From assembly GCF_050436995.1 (NCBI RefSeq), contig NC_134770.1, forward strand, positions 5,776,501 to 5,840,500: a stretch of DNA of 64,000 nt, given 5' to 3'. The stretch's first letter is position 1. Every line of letters begins with the position of its first letter. The position numbers were made by a program, and so were the translations under genes. Below are positions 45,955 through 57,922 of this stretch, piece by piece. Under the pieces are notes generated by a model. That model saw only the letters and a program-made list of their open reading frames with translations, had not been told where the DNA came from and did no database searches. The DNA is from Anticarsia gemmatalis (lineage: Eukaryota > Arthropoda > Insecta > Lepidoptera > Erebidae).

Positions 45955-46095
45955 GGCCCCGGCTTCGGCTATTATCACGGCTTTGGCCTGGGCTTTCGAA
46001 TTGAAAGCCGAAAGTTTCAGGCTTGCATTTCCAAATCCACAGATTTTTCAGTGGATTTGGAGATGCAAGCCTGGAACAGCCTGAAACGGGCGTGT
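45955..46095. other. GC-rich patch with hairpins
   Basis: CTCGGCCCCGGCTTCGGCTA starts a GC-rich run with GGCTTTCGAATTGAAAGCC (imperfect hairpin, 45991-46009) and the long hairpin at 46014. One plus-strand frame is open through the whole patch (GPGFGYYHGFGLGF...) but has no ATG. It may be repeat-derived. Confidence 0.45.
46014..46075. repeat. 27-bp-stem hairpin, 10-nt loop
   Basis: The arms are 46014-46040 (GTTTCAGGCTTGCATTTCC, then AAATCCAC) and 46051-46077-side GTGGATTTGGAGATGCAAGC-CTGGAAC. Pairing is continuous apart from two G-U-type positions on the sense strand. The loop is AGATTTTTCA. Size and shape are within the range of an insect miRNA precursor, but nothing shows it is transcribed. 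Confidence 0.75.
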
Positions 46096-46985
46096 TAAAA
46101 ACGTTTAACTAATTCGTTTCATTGAAATTATAGTACCTTATAAGTTGATCATGGTACGTTTTAGATTATTGTATTGCTGACATTTTGTGATTACGTAAAA
46201 AAAGGTAAAAATACAAGTCAAACACATCAAATACAGCCAAAACTACAAAAGTACAGATTATTTCCATTAAAACCATGCTTTAAAAGAGTGTTTTACTGTC
46301 AAATGAGTCGTGTAACGTGTACGAACTCTTACAATACAAGTAGAAGTGAGAAGAAGTTATCTTAAGTCGGCGATACATCTTGTACAATAGACCGTTTTAT
46401 TGACCTCGGGTTAGGTTACCGTTTGTTTTGCGCGTAACAAATGTTCGGAGCGAATAAGTTTTGTAGATTATGGTTTTATGTATGTGATTTATAAGTCTAA
46501 CTTCATAGGACTAAGCAACAATAAAAACATTATATATAAGTCCTTCTTGGAGTGATGTAGAGTTAAAGACTCATAGCTCGTTTTGTATTATTATTATCGG
46601 CACTAGTGGCCCACACCGGCTTCGCACGGGTTACGATGGCTTAACTTCAATAAGTTTACTACAAAAATCTTCCTAAAAGATTACGAAAGTAAAGTAAAGT
46701 AAAAATCCGATCTGTAGATATTGGTTTAATTGCAAGAAGACGGAAGACAGACACGACGCGGGGACTTTATTTTACAAATATGAGAGATGATGAAACTGAT
46801 TTTGTCTGTGCTTCATTACGGTCAAAATCGATACAAGAGTCTGACTAAGATTGAAGGCCAAATAAGAGATTATATCTTGAGTTAGGACATATGTTGTTAC
46901 TAAGGCTACTTTCTTTTTCCATGGAAGCCTGGAATAATGGACAAAAGCCAGACTTTCATTTGACATTATCGGTAACACTATAAAG
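46096..46985. other. No recognisable gene
   Basis: CTAGTGGCCCACACCGGCTTCGCACGGGTTACGATGG (about 46601) looks like the terminator side of another decayed Helitron-type repeat. No gene seen. Confidence 0.4.
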
Positions 46986-47210
46986 AAATTTTCAGCGTTT
47001 GCCTTTCACCATGATGTTTCTCATGAACCGTGATAGACATTTTAATAGCTATTCTATTTTTGTTGCCAATATAACAAAAATTACAAAACAGCATTAAATA
47101 AATATTGGAGGCTGATTCCCATGCAACAAACGTGAATTTATGCTATATTACTAATAATGAAACCCTTCATGCGCTAGTCCAACTTGCACTAAGCCGGTGT
47201 TTTTTAATAA
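46986..47210 (-). repeat. Lepidopteran-type retroposon, copy 3, antisense
   Basis: The minus strand begins GGCTTAGTGCAAGTTGGACT, AGCGCATGAAGGGTTTCATT and ends TCTATCACGGTTCATGAGAA. It has the same order as 3681-3996, with the GACAGAC block lost. Confidence 0.55.
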
Positions 47211-49009
47211 CATACGTTTTAATTACGTTCTCTAAGTAAAACTCAAAGTAAAGGTATGAAAGCAGTATAAAATTAATTGCAACAGTAAAGGGTTGGATTA
47301 AGTAGTGCGGCCGGGTTTAAGTAATATTAAGTTATTTCGTGATACGGGTACATGGGACGAGAGGTTATGTTATGTACGATAGACTTATGTTCTGTGAGAG
47401 GCTTTATATCTGTACGGGATTGAGACATTCCGTGGAAATTACTGATCTCTTCATTGGTTTCAAGATTGGTTTTTTCTTATTCTTTTCTTATGTTATTATT
47501 TTTGTCATTTGCTGCAAGCGTCTGCAGTCTTAAACTTTTGAAATCAGCTTTCAAATGAGTACAGATTATTATCTGGCTCAAGGCCTTATTGCTCTTTCGT
47601 TAGGAGAAGGCTCTTGCTCAGCAGTAGCAGCAGGATAGTCATAAGTTAGAAAGTGAAGTCCGGTTAAAAATAACACATTATATTGGCAGAAACGATTGCT
47701 TTTCAGTATTGAATAAAGATAATGCAAAATTTTTGCAATATGTTTATGATTTTTATTTAAATGAGACTACTGTAGAGGTAAATATTGCACGTGATACTCC
47801 CAAAATATTTGTTTAAATCAATAAATTATTCCTGAATGCTCGCGTAAAACAAACTCAAACCTTACAAGTAAACATATAATATAATACAAGTAAACTCGTA
47901 ACTTGAAGGCTTAAATCTGTCTGGATAGAACTTGGATCGTTTGTTGACCTAACCGGGAGGAATGTGGATCGTTTTAATTATATCTATTGTAACTGACAGC
48001 TCAGGAGAAATACTGGATAGTGTGGAGAAATGGGGAGCTAATTGACTGTTTTCCTGTAATTATTTTTGCTGAGAGAATTGTGTTTTTGTTTTGATTTTAG
48101 TTCTTGGTTGTCATTTATTTTTTCTAAAACAATTTGTTTATCAGGAATCTTAGGTAGGTGCCGACTACAAAGAGAAGCAATGATGCGTGCACTGTACACA
48201 AAATTAAATATTGTCTCTTAATTTGTGAGGAATAATTTCTAATAGCAACTGCAACTGCGGCGTGACAAGATGTGTGCAGTCTGCAGTTACGTGCAGTTTG
48301 CAGTTGATAATCCTATTTTAAAAGGAAGTACCTAAACCTATTGAAGTTACAAAGTGACTAAAAAGTTAACTATACCTCTGTATGACTTAAAAAAAAATTA
48401 CTATTTATATCTAGCAATTAAAATAATCCAAAACAAACATAAGTGCGAATATTTGTCCCAAATATTTTAAACTGAACTTCAATTTAGGACTCTAGTTTTA
48501 AACAGACGTACAAACACTGCATTCCATATTATCATGACAATAGTGCAGACACAACACAACTTCAGCGATTGTTTTTAGCTAACGGACAGCTCAATGAGAA
48601 TAATAGTTCTATTGTTAGTTGATAAAGGTCAAACAGCCAGTGTATTTCAACTGGACTTATGACGTTTTTGAGTTAGAACTTGAATGTTTGGTGGTTTACA
48701 TTTTGGTATTTGATGTAGTTTCAAGTTTTGAAGTGTGTTTACGCCTTGTAATGAAATATCTAGTTAAGCTGGCATGCTGCATATTTAGTTTTCAGTGTAG
48801 AATGATTTAAAGCAATAAATTGACAAAAATGTTTCTATAATGGGATTTAAAAAGAAGGAAGTTATCATTTAACGAATATTTTTGAAACATATCGTGATAA
48901 AATCTAGCATACATTCAGGTTATTTAATAGTTATCATAGAATTTGAAAATACCGCATTCATTCTGGATTCCAGGCAATCACATCAAAAGTACAACATGGA
49001 TGTTGGTTA
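47211..49009. other. No recognisable gene
   Basis: A short direct repeat GTGCAGTCTGCAGTTAC / GTGCAGTTTGCAGTTG is at 48275-48307. No other supported feature. Confidence 0.4.
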
Positions 49010-49050
49010 GGATATTTTTTCATGCGGACGAAGTTACGAGTAAAAGCTAG
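49010..49050 (+). mobile_element. Helitron-type 3' terminator remnant
   Basis: CATGCGGACGAAGTTACGAG then TAAAAGCTAG before T. Same terminator type as 37831-37843. The remainder is lost. Confidence 0.45.
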
Positions 49051-50235
49051 TAATATAACGGTTACGCTGTTAAATATATGGATAATGGATGGGAAAATAT
49101 AAAAATTTCAAGAGTATTCAATATTTATCACTCCTCAAGCCCAAGTTTAGGATCCACCAAGGCTATATTACTATTCTCACCACACATGACCTTGTCTACA
49201 ATTCCATTATTTTGCAGAACTCGTCAAACTTGTAACGGCATCTCAAGCTTGCGGTTACTCGATCTAAGTTCACATCTCAAAGCGTATGAGTTTAAGATTA
49301 GTTTGATATTGGTATCAGAATAACGACCGCTTAGTTTTCACGACTTTCAAGGTCGAAAGTGGTGAATTGAGACTGTGTTTAAGGATTTTTGAGAAATTAC
49401 TCCACATATGTGTTTTGATTACGTTTTCATCTTAAATTGCAAGCAACCCTTTTTATATTCTGCATAAAAGAACAATTAAGAACATTTTAAATGAAAATAA
49501 AAATATTGATTAAGTGCGGCATTAAAATTATAGAAAACAACAATCCTAGTAGAATCAAAGTATTATTTATGGGTTAATACATCCGGATTGGACGTATCGA
49601 TAGAAACTGTTAAAATACTTCTTGAATGTAAAACGAAAACAATGTTTTTTTAATAACTAAAGTATTTCATACATGTTTTTCCTTTTCCTTTTTTCTTCCT
49701 AACCAACATTTAAACTCAAAACTCCTAGGCAGACGTAACATTCTCTTTATCCAAACATAACCTAAGCACAAGCAATTAAATCTACAATAGTTAGTAAACT
49801 ATTACAAGGGAGGTACTAAACAGAATTCACTTAACAGATAACGCAAATACAATTGTGAGCCGTGGCAGGCTTGCGACGCTTGCGAGCTAAGAGTTACTTC
49901 ATGACGGGCTGCAGTTAGTTAGGATAATCGATGCAACATCTTAGTAGTGAATTGAATGGTAGAAATGGTAGTTAGATTTGTAAAATAGATGAGATAAAAG
50001 ATTAATAATATCCTATTTTATGAGACTGTGTTAATGGCAAAACGTAGTACTTCCTATTCCCTTGCCAACATCGGTTGTGACATGATTACTTGTATGTATA
50101 AATAATTACAACGGCGATGTGTTCTTCGACTCACACAGCTGTTGGCTGCCTAATTTAACCTTTGTAGGATCTGAAATAACCGCCGTTATTTTAAAAGCAT
50201 CTGATATTCGGAAAGGGAGTACAGCCTTCGGTGTG
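49051..50235. other. No recognisable gene
   Basis: AT-rich. An 81-codon plus-strand frame (49078) shows no motif. Confidence 0.4.
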
Positions 50236-50373
50236 CCAGTTAGCCTGCGATACTGGCCAGTGTGACCTGCGCCAAAACATCAGGCATTTCAAGGTAAAAT
50301 GTATACCTAGTCGCAGTGGATTCCCGTATAATGTACCTAATTAACGTGTAATAGAAGGTTTAAAGTTATAGTG
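50236..50373 (+). mobile_element. Penelope-like element 3' end fragment
   Basis: GTGACCTGCGCCAAAACATC, AGGCATTTCAAGGTAAAATG, GATTCCCGTATAATGTACCT and AAGGTTTAAAGTTATAGTG line up in order with the right end of the 15990 element (16993-17100). It is severely 5'-truncated. No nuclease coding remains. Confidence 0.65.
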
Positions 50374-50795
50374 TTAATAAACGTTTGATGTAATTAAAGA
50401 TTTAAACACAATTTAACTGTGCTTTAAATTTTAAGTTCTTGTGCAACCAAATCTGAGCCTCGAGGATCCAAGGAAATTTCGCTTCTGAAAAATGAATATA
50501 ATTAAAAATATAATAAATAATAAAGAAAAACATCAAACAAAATTACGATACAACAAAGTTCTCCTTTCTTGTGAATTCACAATTAATATAACAATCAATG
50601 GACCGTTCTAATCATGATTAATTATTGACGAGAAACTTTTTAAAATTAAACCCGAAGGAAGTTCTGTACAGCCTTTCTGATTGATTACTTACTAATGAGG
50701 TAAGGCTTTATTGATAAATGAAAAACTAAACTTTTTGTTTTAATTATGTTGTGAGATTGAAAAGTTAGGGACTTAGTTTTGGACTTATGGAGTAC
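50374..50795. other. No recognisable gene
   Basis: AT-rich sequence without a supported feature. Confidence 0.4.
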
Positions 50796-51023
50796 TAGAG
50801 GCCGCCCGCGACTTCGTCCGTGTGGAAATCCTTCCCGTGTAAATCCCGATCCCTCGGGAACTCCGGGATAAAAAGTAGCCTATGTGTTATTCTGGGTCTT
50901 CAGCTACCTATGTATCAAATTTCATTGTAATCGGTTTTGTAGTATTTGCGTGAAAAAGTAACAAACATCCATGCATAAATACATTCTCACAAACTTTCGC
51001 ATTTATAATTAAATATTAGTAGG
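50796..51023 (-). mobile_element. Nonautonomous Helitron, family D, antisense
   Basis: The plus strand starts CTAGAGGCCGCCCGCGACTT (A before CTAG), continues CCCTCGGGAACTCCGGGATA and ends TTTCGCATTTATAATTAAATATTAGTAGGG. The last bases (GGG instead of GGA) are altered. The partner copy is at 61848. Confidence 0.7.
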
Positions 51024-51248
51024 GTGGTAAGGTGCTTTAGACTTTATATAGAGCATTCTAAGTTTTGGAAGTAGGTTCTTAACAGAAGTTTATTTTAAAA
51101 TATATCGCCTTTCAAGAACTCTTGGTTTTTTAAATAAGCAGTTGCGATATTTATTCTGGTTTATTTTTAACTATTGGTGTGAAGATAACCATAATAATAT
51201 GTTTTGTACAAAAAAGTATATTGGATGTATAATTCCTTTTTTTTTCTT

Positions 51249-51478
51249 TTAAAAAGACAACTCCCGTACTAAAAATTGCTCTTGTGTCGCGGGTATGCCG
51301 TTGTTAGTATGGCTTTTCCAGACATACAAACAACGGACACAAAGCGCGACCAGACAAGAAACAATTATTTGTGCATCCCACAAATAATAGATAATTGTTC
51401 CGTGTGGGAATCGAACCCACGACCTCCCGACGCAATGGTAGCGGCGTGGTGACCTTAACCACTGCTCAGCGGAGGCAG
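51249..51478 (-). mobile_element. tRNA-derived SINE, antisense
   Basis: The minus strand has ACTGCCTCCGCTGAGCAGTG at the head, a perfect B box GGTTCGATTCCCACACGGAA, then CTATTATTTGTGGGATGCAC, TTTGTGTCCGTTGTTTGTAT and the end TACGGGAGTTGTC-TTTTTAAAA. A short insertion (ACTAACAACGGCATAC, inverse) interrupts the CCCGCGACACAAGA block. Confidence 0.82.
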
Positions 51479-52020
51479 TTCAAATTCAAGATAAACTCCT
51501 TTAAACTCCAAATTCGGTGAAACGACGTCGAAGATGTAAAATGTACAGTTCCTACATTTAATGTTTCGAATAAAACACAGCGGCCATTTCCTTGAAACAA
51601 AATTCCCATACTTTATAGGTTTTTGTGGTACATAAAATAAGATTTTTATGTTATTGTCCAATGTTCTGGCTTCAAGCCAACGCACCTGAAGATCCGGTAT
51701 ATACGAACTGTATCCCGCAGTCTTTCTCGCTGTTTCCTACCTTTAAAGTTTTAGTAGTTGTGTTCCGTAGTTCTACTTGCATTTATTTATTTTTATTTTA
51801 TTATTTTTTCCTTTTTTCAGGCTACTGAGGCCCATAGATAATATAACAAACAAAATACAGCTTAAAAATATAACTATACTAATACATACATAATATAACT
51901 TATATACACAATTACTACTATTATGCAATTACTCTCCTTCCATAAGTTGAAGCGGGATATGATGACAAAGACGTTTTACTTTATGCTATCGTAGACAACA
52001 AAATTATAAGGTGTTAAAAA
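51479..52020. other. No recognisable gene
   Basis: Frames open on both strands (51455-51685, 51625-51828) overlap the SINE edge and lack motifs. Confidence 0.4.
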
Positions 52021-52200
52021 CTAGCCCAGTGTGAGTTAGACTCGCTTACAAAGGATTCCGTACAATGATTTATCTGGGAAAATTTCAACTATTTCACTAT
52101 CACGGTTCAGACGAGTGAGTGACAGACGGACGGCTAGCGAAGTCTGCGGGAAGGGAATCGAAAAAAGAGAGACGGTCTTTGTAAAATTTTATATAGGTGA
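52021..52200 (+). repeat. Lepidopteran-type retroposon, copy 4, shortened
   Basis: AGCCCAGTGTGAGTTAGACT, CAAAGGATTCCGTACAATGA, AATTTCAACTATTTCACTAT-CACGGTTCA and GTGACAGACGGACGGCTAGC, then GAAGTCTGCGGG. The middle of the family is deleted. Confidence 0.6.
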
Positions 52201-53394
52201 CAATGGAGAATGTTAACAAATTTGGATTATTAGCTCTCCATATTCTCTGTTAAAAATAAAAAATACTAGTGAAAGAATTACTTTGATACGTCAATTAGTT
52301 TCCGATTTATAAGTAAAACAAGTTGTAACCGCGCGAGTCGGTGTCACGTCATTGTACATTACTCTAAGTCTGGCTCACATAGTCTTTTTTAATAATATTT
52401 ACTATTATTACAATTTAAATGTAATAAGCAGACGAAAACACAACAAAATACTGCATAAGCTATTACATCTACGGCTGGAGACTTGATATTAAGCGGGACG
52501 CGGCCCGCGCGGCATGGTGTACTATGACGTCACGCTGTTAGCGGGACTCGATATTTTTTGAAACTTTGAATGCTTGTAAAATCAAAACAACTTGGTATTT
52601 TTGACTAAAACAAAAACTAATTTTCATGTAAATGTACAGGCTTTACTGAGTCAAAATTTCAAGCGATTTGGCATACCATAAACAAAAACTTAACTCCTTT
52701 TAATAGTCTTTGATACACAGATAGTATCTAACCTAAATTAACACAAAATAGTTTTTACCACGGGAAATCTTTTCTGGCGAATAAAGTCGAGAGTGAAAGC
52801 TTGTTATATCATATTGAATTTATTCCGTACAAATGGCAATACCATTTTAATTCTATTTAGTTTTTATTTTTATTCAAGTTTATTCTTTTTCTTTTTTTTT
52901 GTTTTTATTCAGTACAATAAAGAGTTTTTTCATTTCAATATGGCAAGTCAAGTCCTTCGATTCTCAAACAAACAAACAAAAATAACTTTATGATACCAAT
53001 ACAGATTACATAAGAAACAATAAAATGATGCCGGTAGATTTATTATTTTCATTTGTGGCAATATCGTACAGGAATCGTTATTGAAGTGGCCTCTTGGCAT
53101 GGAATACGCATAAAATAACGATGAGGATCATGGTAACTTAAATGTGCTATTTGTATCAAGTACATATTATTGGAAATACATACTTTTGCAGTTGTGTATT
53201 TATTTGAGGCAGATGTATATCAAAAGGAGTGTTAATAGCAAATTGATTTTTAAATAATAAGTTAACAATTGCCAATTTAATATATACAAACGTATGTACT
53301 TCTATCATCATTTTTAATTGGATCTAAATCTATTTAGAAATTTAGTCGTGGCTTCGTTTGTTAATTTTAGTCATTGTTATTAGTCAAATTGGAA
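52201..53394. other. No recognisable gene; GC-rich patch
   Basis: 52488-52555 (GCGGGACGCGGCCCGCGCGG, ACTATGACGTCACGCTG) is strongly GC-rich and holds a TGACGTCA site. A decayed Helitron terminator-like end (CGAGAGTGAAAGCTTGTT) is at about 52787. Confidence 0.4.
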
Positions 53395-53510
53395 ATATAG
53401 TATTTTATTATGTATTTTTTCTATCTGGGAATAAAAAGGCTTTTTTATTTTTTTTTATTTTTATAATTTTTTTATTTTTTTATTTTTTATTTTATTATTA
53501 GTCAAATTAT
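53395..53510 (+). repeat. LINE-type 3' tail, copy 2
   Basis: TATCTGGGAATAAAAAGGC followed by long T-rich (TTTTTATT)n sequence. Shares its block with the inverse copy at 6075. Confidence 0.45.
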
Positions 53511-56114
53511 TTTTTTAGATGTTTCACACATGCTTTCGTCATGTCAATATATTAAGATGAAACATAAAAATTGGATAGTATTTTGATATATATGATTTGA
53601 AAATATGTTTGATAACTCTTTACGATGAGGTTTTCCCTATAAATAGTTCAAAAACTAAATCAACCTACATTTTATTCTTGCAAAACTTATATTTAGATGA
53701 ACTTTTTCTTGTAAATTAAATCCTTAGTTACAGTATTTACCCAAAATCTTTCTACCAGTATCCAGCAAAGCATAAATAACAGTGTTCCTAATGGATCAGA
53801 CATTTCTACAATTAAGCCTATTATCAGTGCCCAAATTAAACGTCCATTGTACAACCTGAATCAGGGCTTATCTGATTCAAACCGATAGCTATTCCAAAGC
53901 CCTTTGTACGTCTACGAACTATCGTATACGACACAAGAATCGGCCGGGAAATCGAATTCTGTACTTTATTAGATTTAGAGAGGAGTGTGTGTGTTATTAA
54001 GTATTAGTAATATTATAGTATTGTGTTGTTTTGTATTGGTTATTGGAGTTTTCTGCTATAGTTGTTGCTTTAGTAGCGCGTGGTTTAGTTGTATATTGAA
54101 TTATTTCTGAAGGTTATTACAGTAGTTACAAACAGATTTAAGTATATGTTACGTTCTTAGTATAAAGTCTTGTTATTCAGATTTCCACTGATACAATTTT
54201 ACTTTATTGTAAGGATTATTTTAGCATTTAAATATCTTAAAAATCGGAATAAGAGCCAGCTTGCGAGCACGGTCAGTATTACAATGATCTTTTTATTAAA
54301 TAATTTTGAAATAAAAATTATTTCAGAGTGAAATATTACATTTGGCGCTCATTTGAACCCTATGAAAATACGAATCTGTGTCTGTGTGAAGTTTTTGACA
54401 TGCCTGAAAGAGAAGCTCTAATTCCCGTACTATATTAAAAATTATATTACAACAACAATTTTAAAGTATACCAACAAGAATTTACACCTTACAAGGTAAA
54501 TCCCGAGGGTCAAACCCACATCTCAACAATAAAATATCTCTCTTTATCCTCAACCTTCGAAACATGACATCATAATACCGGTGTCATTTAAAATACGAAC
54601 TTGTGTTACGTGTCATCCGTTCCCGAGATTATCGCGGACAGACAGACATTATCTAAATGGAACAGATTGTAGTGATGGTGGTACAATTTTGACAAATTAT
54701 GGAATATTACAGTGAATTTCCTACATCTCTCTAGATGTGAGAGATTTTTTTTTAATTTCGAGCTGTTTACGTACAATATTATTAATGCGTTTCTAACTTC
54801 ATGTCTAAACTGCTGCACCGATTTGGATACTTTTTTTTACCACAATAGTTTGACATCAAAGAAGCCCTTTTTTATATATAATATGTTTTATCTCGAAAAT
54901 TACACGGAAATGAAATGATATTGACTTGACAATTGCTATTTGAATTGATAACCACAGGGACAGACTTTTTACGTGCTTACAAAAACACAAAGACGCTCAA
55001 TTTTACCACTATGCAACTATCCATCTATAGAATTATCATGCTTAGGTTGCTAAACCCACAGATCGTTTACCGACCGTTGCAATTAGCTAAGGCCTATACC
55101 AACATAGGTACTAAACACATATTTACAAACAAATAACAGCCAGTCTTTACTTCAAAAATGAGGTTCAACAAACGCAAAATTTTCAGCAGCAGAATACATT
55201 TCCGCAGGCAATTTCTTTACCGTAATAAATAAAGAAATATTGTGTAAAGACCCGTCATATTTTGGAACTGCTGTATATTCCAACCAATCTTTCCACTTAA
55301 CACAAAAGCAGCTCTATTTTGAAGCACTTAAAGTGTATATTGGTTTGTGTTTCATAGAAAAACAAAAAGGTTGTTTTCAGCCAACTAGAGTAAATTGATA
55401 AGTGTTTAATATAATGCTAATAAAAAAGATGAATGTGTTTGTTTTTATGAAAACTGTGTATAATGGGGTAGTAATGTGTAGGGGACAGTGTAAGGTATAA
55501 TATAATTTTTATGTTGTTTTCCATTACTTTGGGACTGTATGTTTCACGAATAGATTGTGAGTATATTAATGTACTTTTGTTAGGTTCTGTTGACTGGTTG
55601 AAAACGTAGGCAAAATATTTTAGGTTTCTAATGAAATCATAATCGTAATAATGTTTAATTTTTGTTCTCGGATTGAATAAGCGTCCCACTGCTATACTCC
55701 TCTCTTGTTTTAATTAATCTTTCTTAGTTATCTTTTTTTTTAATATTCTTATAGTACTGTTTATTGGCATTTAAGGTATTGTTCGCGTATATTGTACTCA
55801 AAGGTTTCATTTAAAATTTTACCTTTTAATTTCCTTCTTCAGATCCTGATGACCACTCTAGCTTAAATCTGTAACAAAAAAAAAACGAGAAATAAATTTT
55901 ATACAAAATCCAATAAAAAAATTGTCTTACGCACTAAAATCTAATTACAAGAGAACACGCCCGCGCTTAGTCCTTTCCATACGTCCTATTCGTCTAGTCC
56001 TTACAGTAAACTGAGAAATAACATCTTGATTGGAGTGTATAATAATTCTATGAGACTCCTATTTCCCGAAATAAATGTATTTCAATAACTGTGCACAGCT
56101 CAAAGCCGCTTATC
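53511..56114. other. No recognisable gene
   Basis: Frames at 54606, 54712, 54933 and 55417 have no recognisable motif. CTTCATGTCTAAACTGCTGCACCGATTTGGAT (54797) is a scrap of a Helitron-type 5' half. Confidence 0.4.
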
Positions 56115-56200
56115 TATCAGTATGTGTATCACGTATCTCATTTGACAACTAGTGTACGTCAAATTAATGGTCACTATTCAATACATTCATACGGGGCTAC
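56115..56200 (-). repeat. Dispersed repeat E, copy 4, antisense, 3' part
   Basis: CAGTATGTGTATCACGTATC, TCATTTGACAACTAGTGTAC and GGTCACTATTCAATACATTC are the inverse of the GAATAGTG...ACACTAG..TGTCAAAT...GATAC order of the 8600 copy. Confidence 0.55.
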
Positions 56201-56621
56201 TTTTGAATGCAGGAGTTAATTTAAAACAGAAATAAATGGATATGTTTAAAGACAATTACACTATTTGAAATGCTGCAATCTTATTTATAGCGATATTTAG
56301 TACCAAGAACCAGAAAATTGAACTAGTCGCTAGCTTTTTATGCGAGCTATTTACTTATTCCTATAACAAAATTAACCCCAGATAGCCGAGTGGTATAAGT
56401 TGATATCTCCCACGACAGTGGTCGCAGGTTCGAACCCGAGGCAACACACCAATGGCTTTTTGAAGTTATGTGTGTATTAGAAATAACTATCAAATGCTCC
56501 AACGGTTAAGGAAAACATCGTGAGGAAACCTTGCATGCCTAAAAATTTGTATAATAATTGAAGGCATACAACTCGCACTTGGACAGCGTGGTGGACTCAA
56601 AGCCTAACCCCTCCCTTATTA

Positions 56622-57922
56622 GGGTTAGTCCCGCTATGGTATGGTCCCGGTATGGCACCCTCTTAAAATACCTATCAAAAAGTCCCGCTATGGTACCCTT
56701 CAGTTTTTGGTACTGTTGTAAAGAAAAGTTATACAATGCGTTAAGAAAAAAATAGTAATATTATTACCTAATAAAATTACCTAATAAAAAATATCTTTTC
56801 TTAAACTATTATAGTTAAGCAAGATAATATTTATTAATACTATTTTTTAAACAAATCACGCTCGGTAATTGTCGTTTCACTTCAGGTAGTTACCTGACCA
56901 ACCGGTTTTTTCGTAAAACAATAGAGACGAGCCCTTCCTCGAATTCGTATCTAGCTCTTCCCTTTTGTTTTTATGAAAATAGAGAGAGACAGTATTATTC
57001 CGGGTTTAGTTTGCTATTTGCAGCTGTACTTTTGCGATATGAGTAATTAGGATAGCTTGTTAGTTTATCTATCGCAATGTCTGGGTCAAGTAGTTCACGT
57101 GGTGTAAATTTAATAATTATTGACAGTCGACGCGGTGGAAAAACTTTATTACGTGCCGGACATAAATATATTAAACGCAGAGAAAATAAAAATTCAAGTA
57201 CTTGGCATTGTGTAAATAGGAGAAATAGTATTAAATGTAGTGGATATATAACTATTGAGAATACCAATAATACAATAATTAAAGATTATAAACACAGTGA
57301 TCAGTGCGTGCCACATTTTGAAGACAATGAAGTTCAAATGGCTATAAGTGAGTGCAAAAAAGAAGTAAATTCAAATTACGGATCAGTACAGAAAATTTTC
57401 GAAAAACACATGGGTAACTTAAAAGACAAAGGGGTAATTAATATATTTGTCTAGTTGGTTGTTGATTATTTTTGTAGTTTATATAAATTTACAATTACTG
57501 CCTTTTCTCAATGTTGATTATCTGTAACTAATATTTATGTCTGGATGTTGTTTTTATTTGTAGTTTATAATATTTACAGTAATACTTTTCTGAGATGTGG
57601 AATTTTTTATATTTTTTTTATTGTTGATTATTGGTAATTAATATTGTTGATTATTTTAAAAATTACATTGCAATTAATATTTCGTTTTACTGTTTGATAT
57701 TTTTTTATAAATATTTTGAATTAATAAAAGACTGATTTAATATCGCAAACAGACGTTTTATTGATGCACTCCTAAAAGTATTTATTTATAGATACACTTT
57801 TCTTTTCAGTTGTACCTTCTATTGTCTAACGTAGATCTAAAAGATGGGTACCATAGCGGGACTTTTTGATAGGTATTTTAAGAGGGTGCCATACCGGGAC
57901 CATACCATAGCGGGACTAACCG
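56622..57922. mobile_element. 1301-bp DNA transposon, MULE-like, 77-bp inverted repeats
   Basis: 56622-56698 and 57846-57922 are inverse copies, identical except for the outermost base. Each holds GTCCCGCTATGGTA twice. CCTTATTA flanks both sides (56614-56621, 57923-57930), an 8-bp target duplication. Inside is one ATG-initiated frame encoding a FLYWCH finger (57077-57454), which in animals often begins Mutator-like transposases. The combination suggests a Mutator-like element. hAT is possible from the 8-bp duplication alone. The catalytic domain is absent, so it is nonautonomous. Confidence 0.85.
57077..57454 (+). CDS. FLYWCH-type zinc-finger protein, transposon-encoded, 125 aa
   Basis: An ATG-initiated open frame of 125 residues. 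GGKTLLRAGHKYIKR (20-34), then W43, C45, C54 with R48 nearby and H73 follow the FLYWCH pattern (G-K..L...G..Y..R...W.C..R....C...H). The usual H-x-H end is replaced by H73-SDQ-C77 with H80 beyond, so binding may be C2HC or impaired. A charged helix-like tail (residues 81-120) resembles the linker before the transposase core of Mutator-like elements, and there the frame stops. Known FLYWCH domains bind DNA or protein. Here a role at the element's own inverted repeats, perhaps as a repressor, is inference. A donor-like G-GTAATT at 57431 leaves open a lost or spliced downstream part. Confidence 0.7.
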   Translation: MSGSSSSRGVNLIIIDSRRGGKTLLRAGHKYIKRRENKNSSTWHCVNRRNSIKCSGYITIENTNNTIIKDYKHSDQCVPHFEDNEVQMAISECKKEVNSNYGSVQKIFEKHMGNLKDKGVINIFV

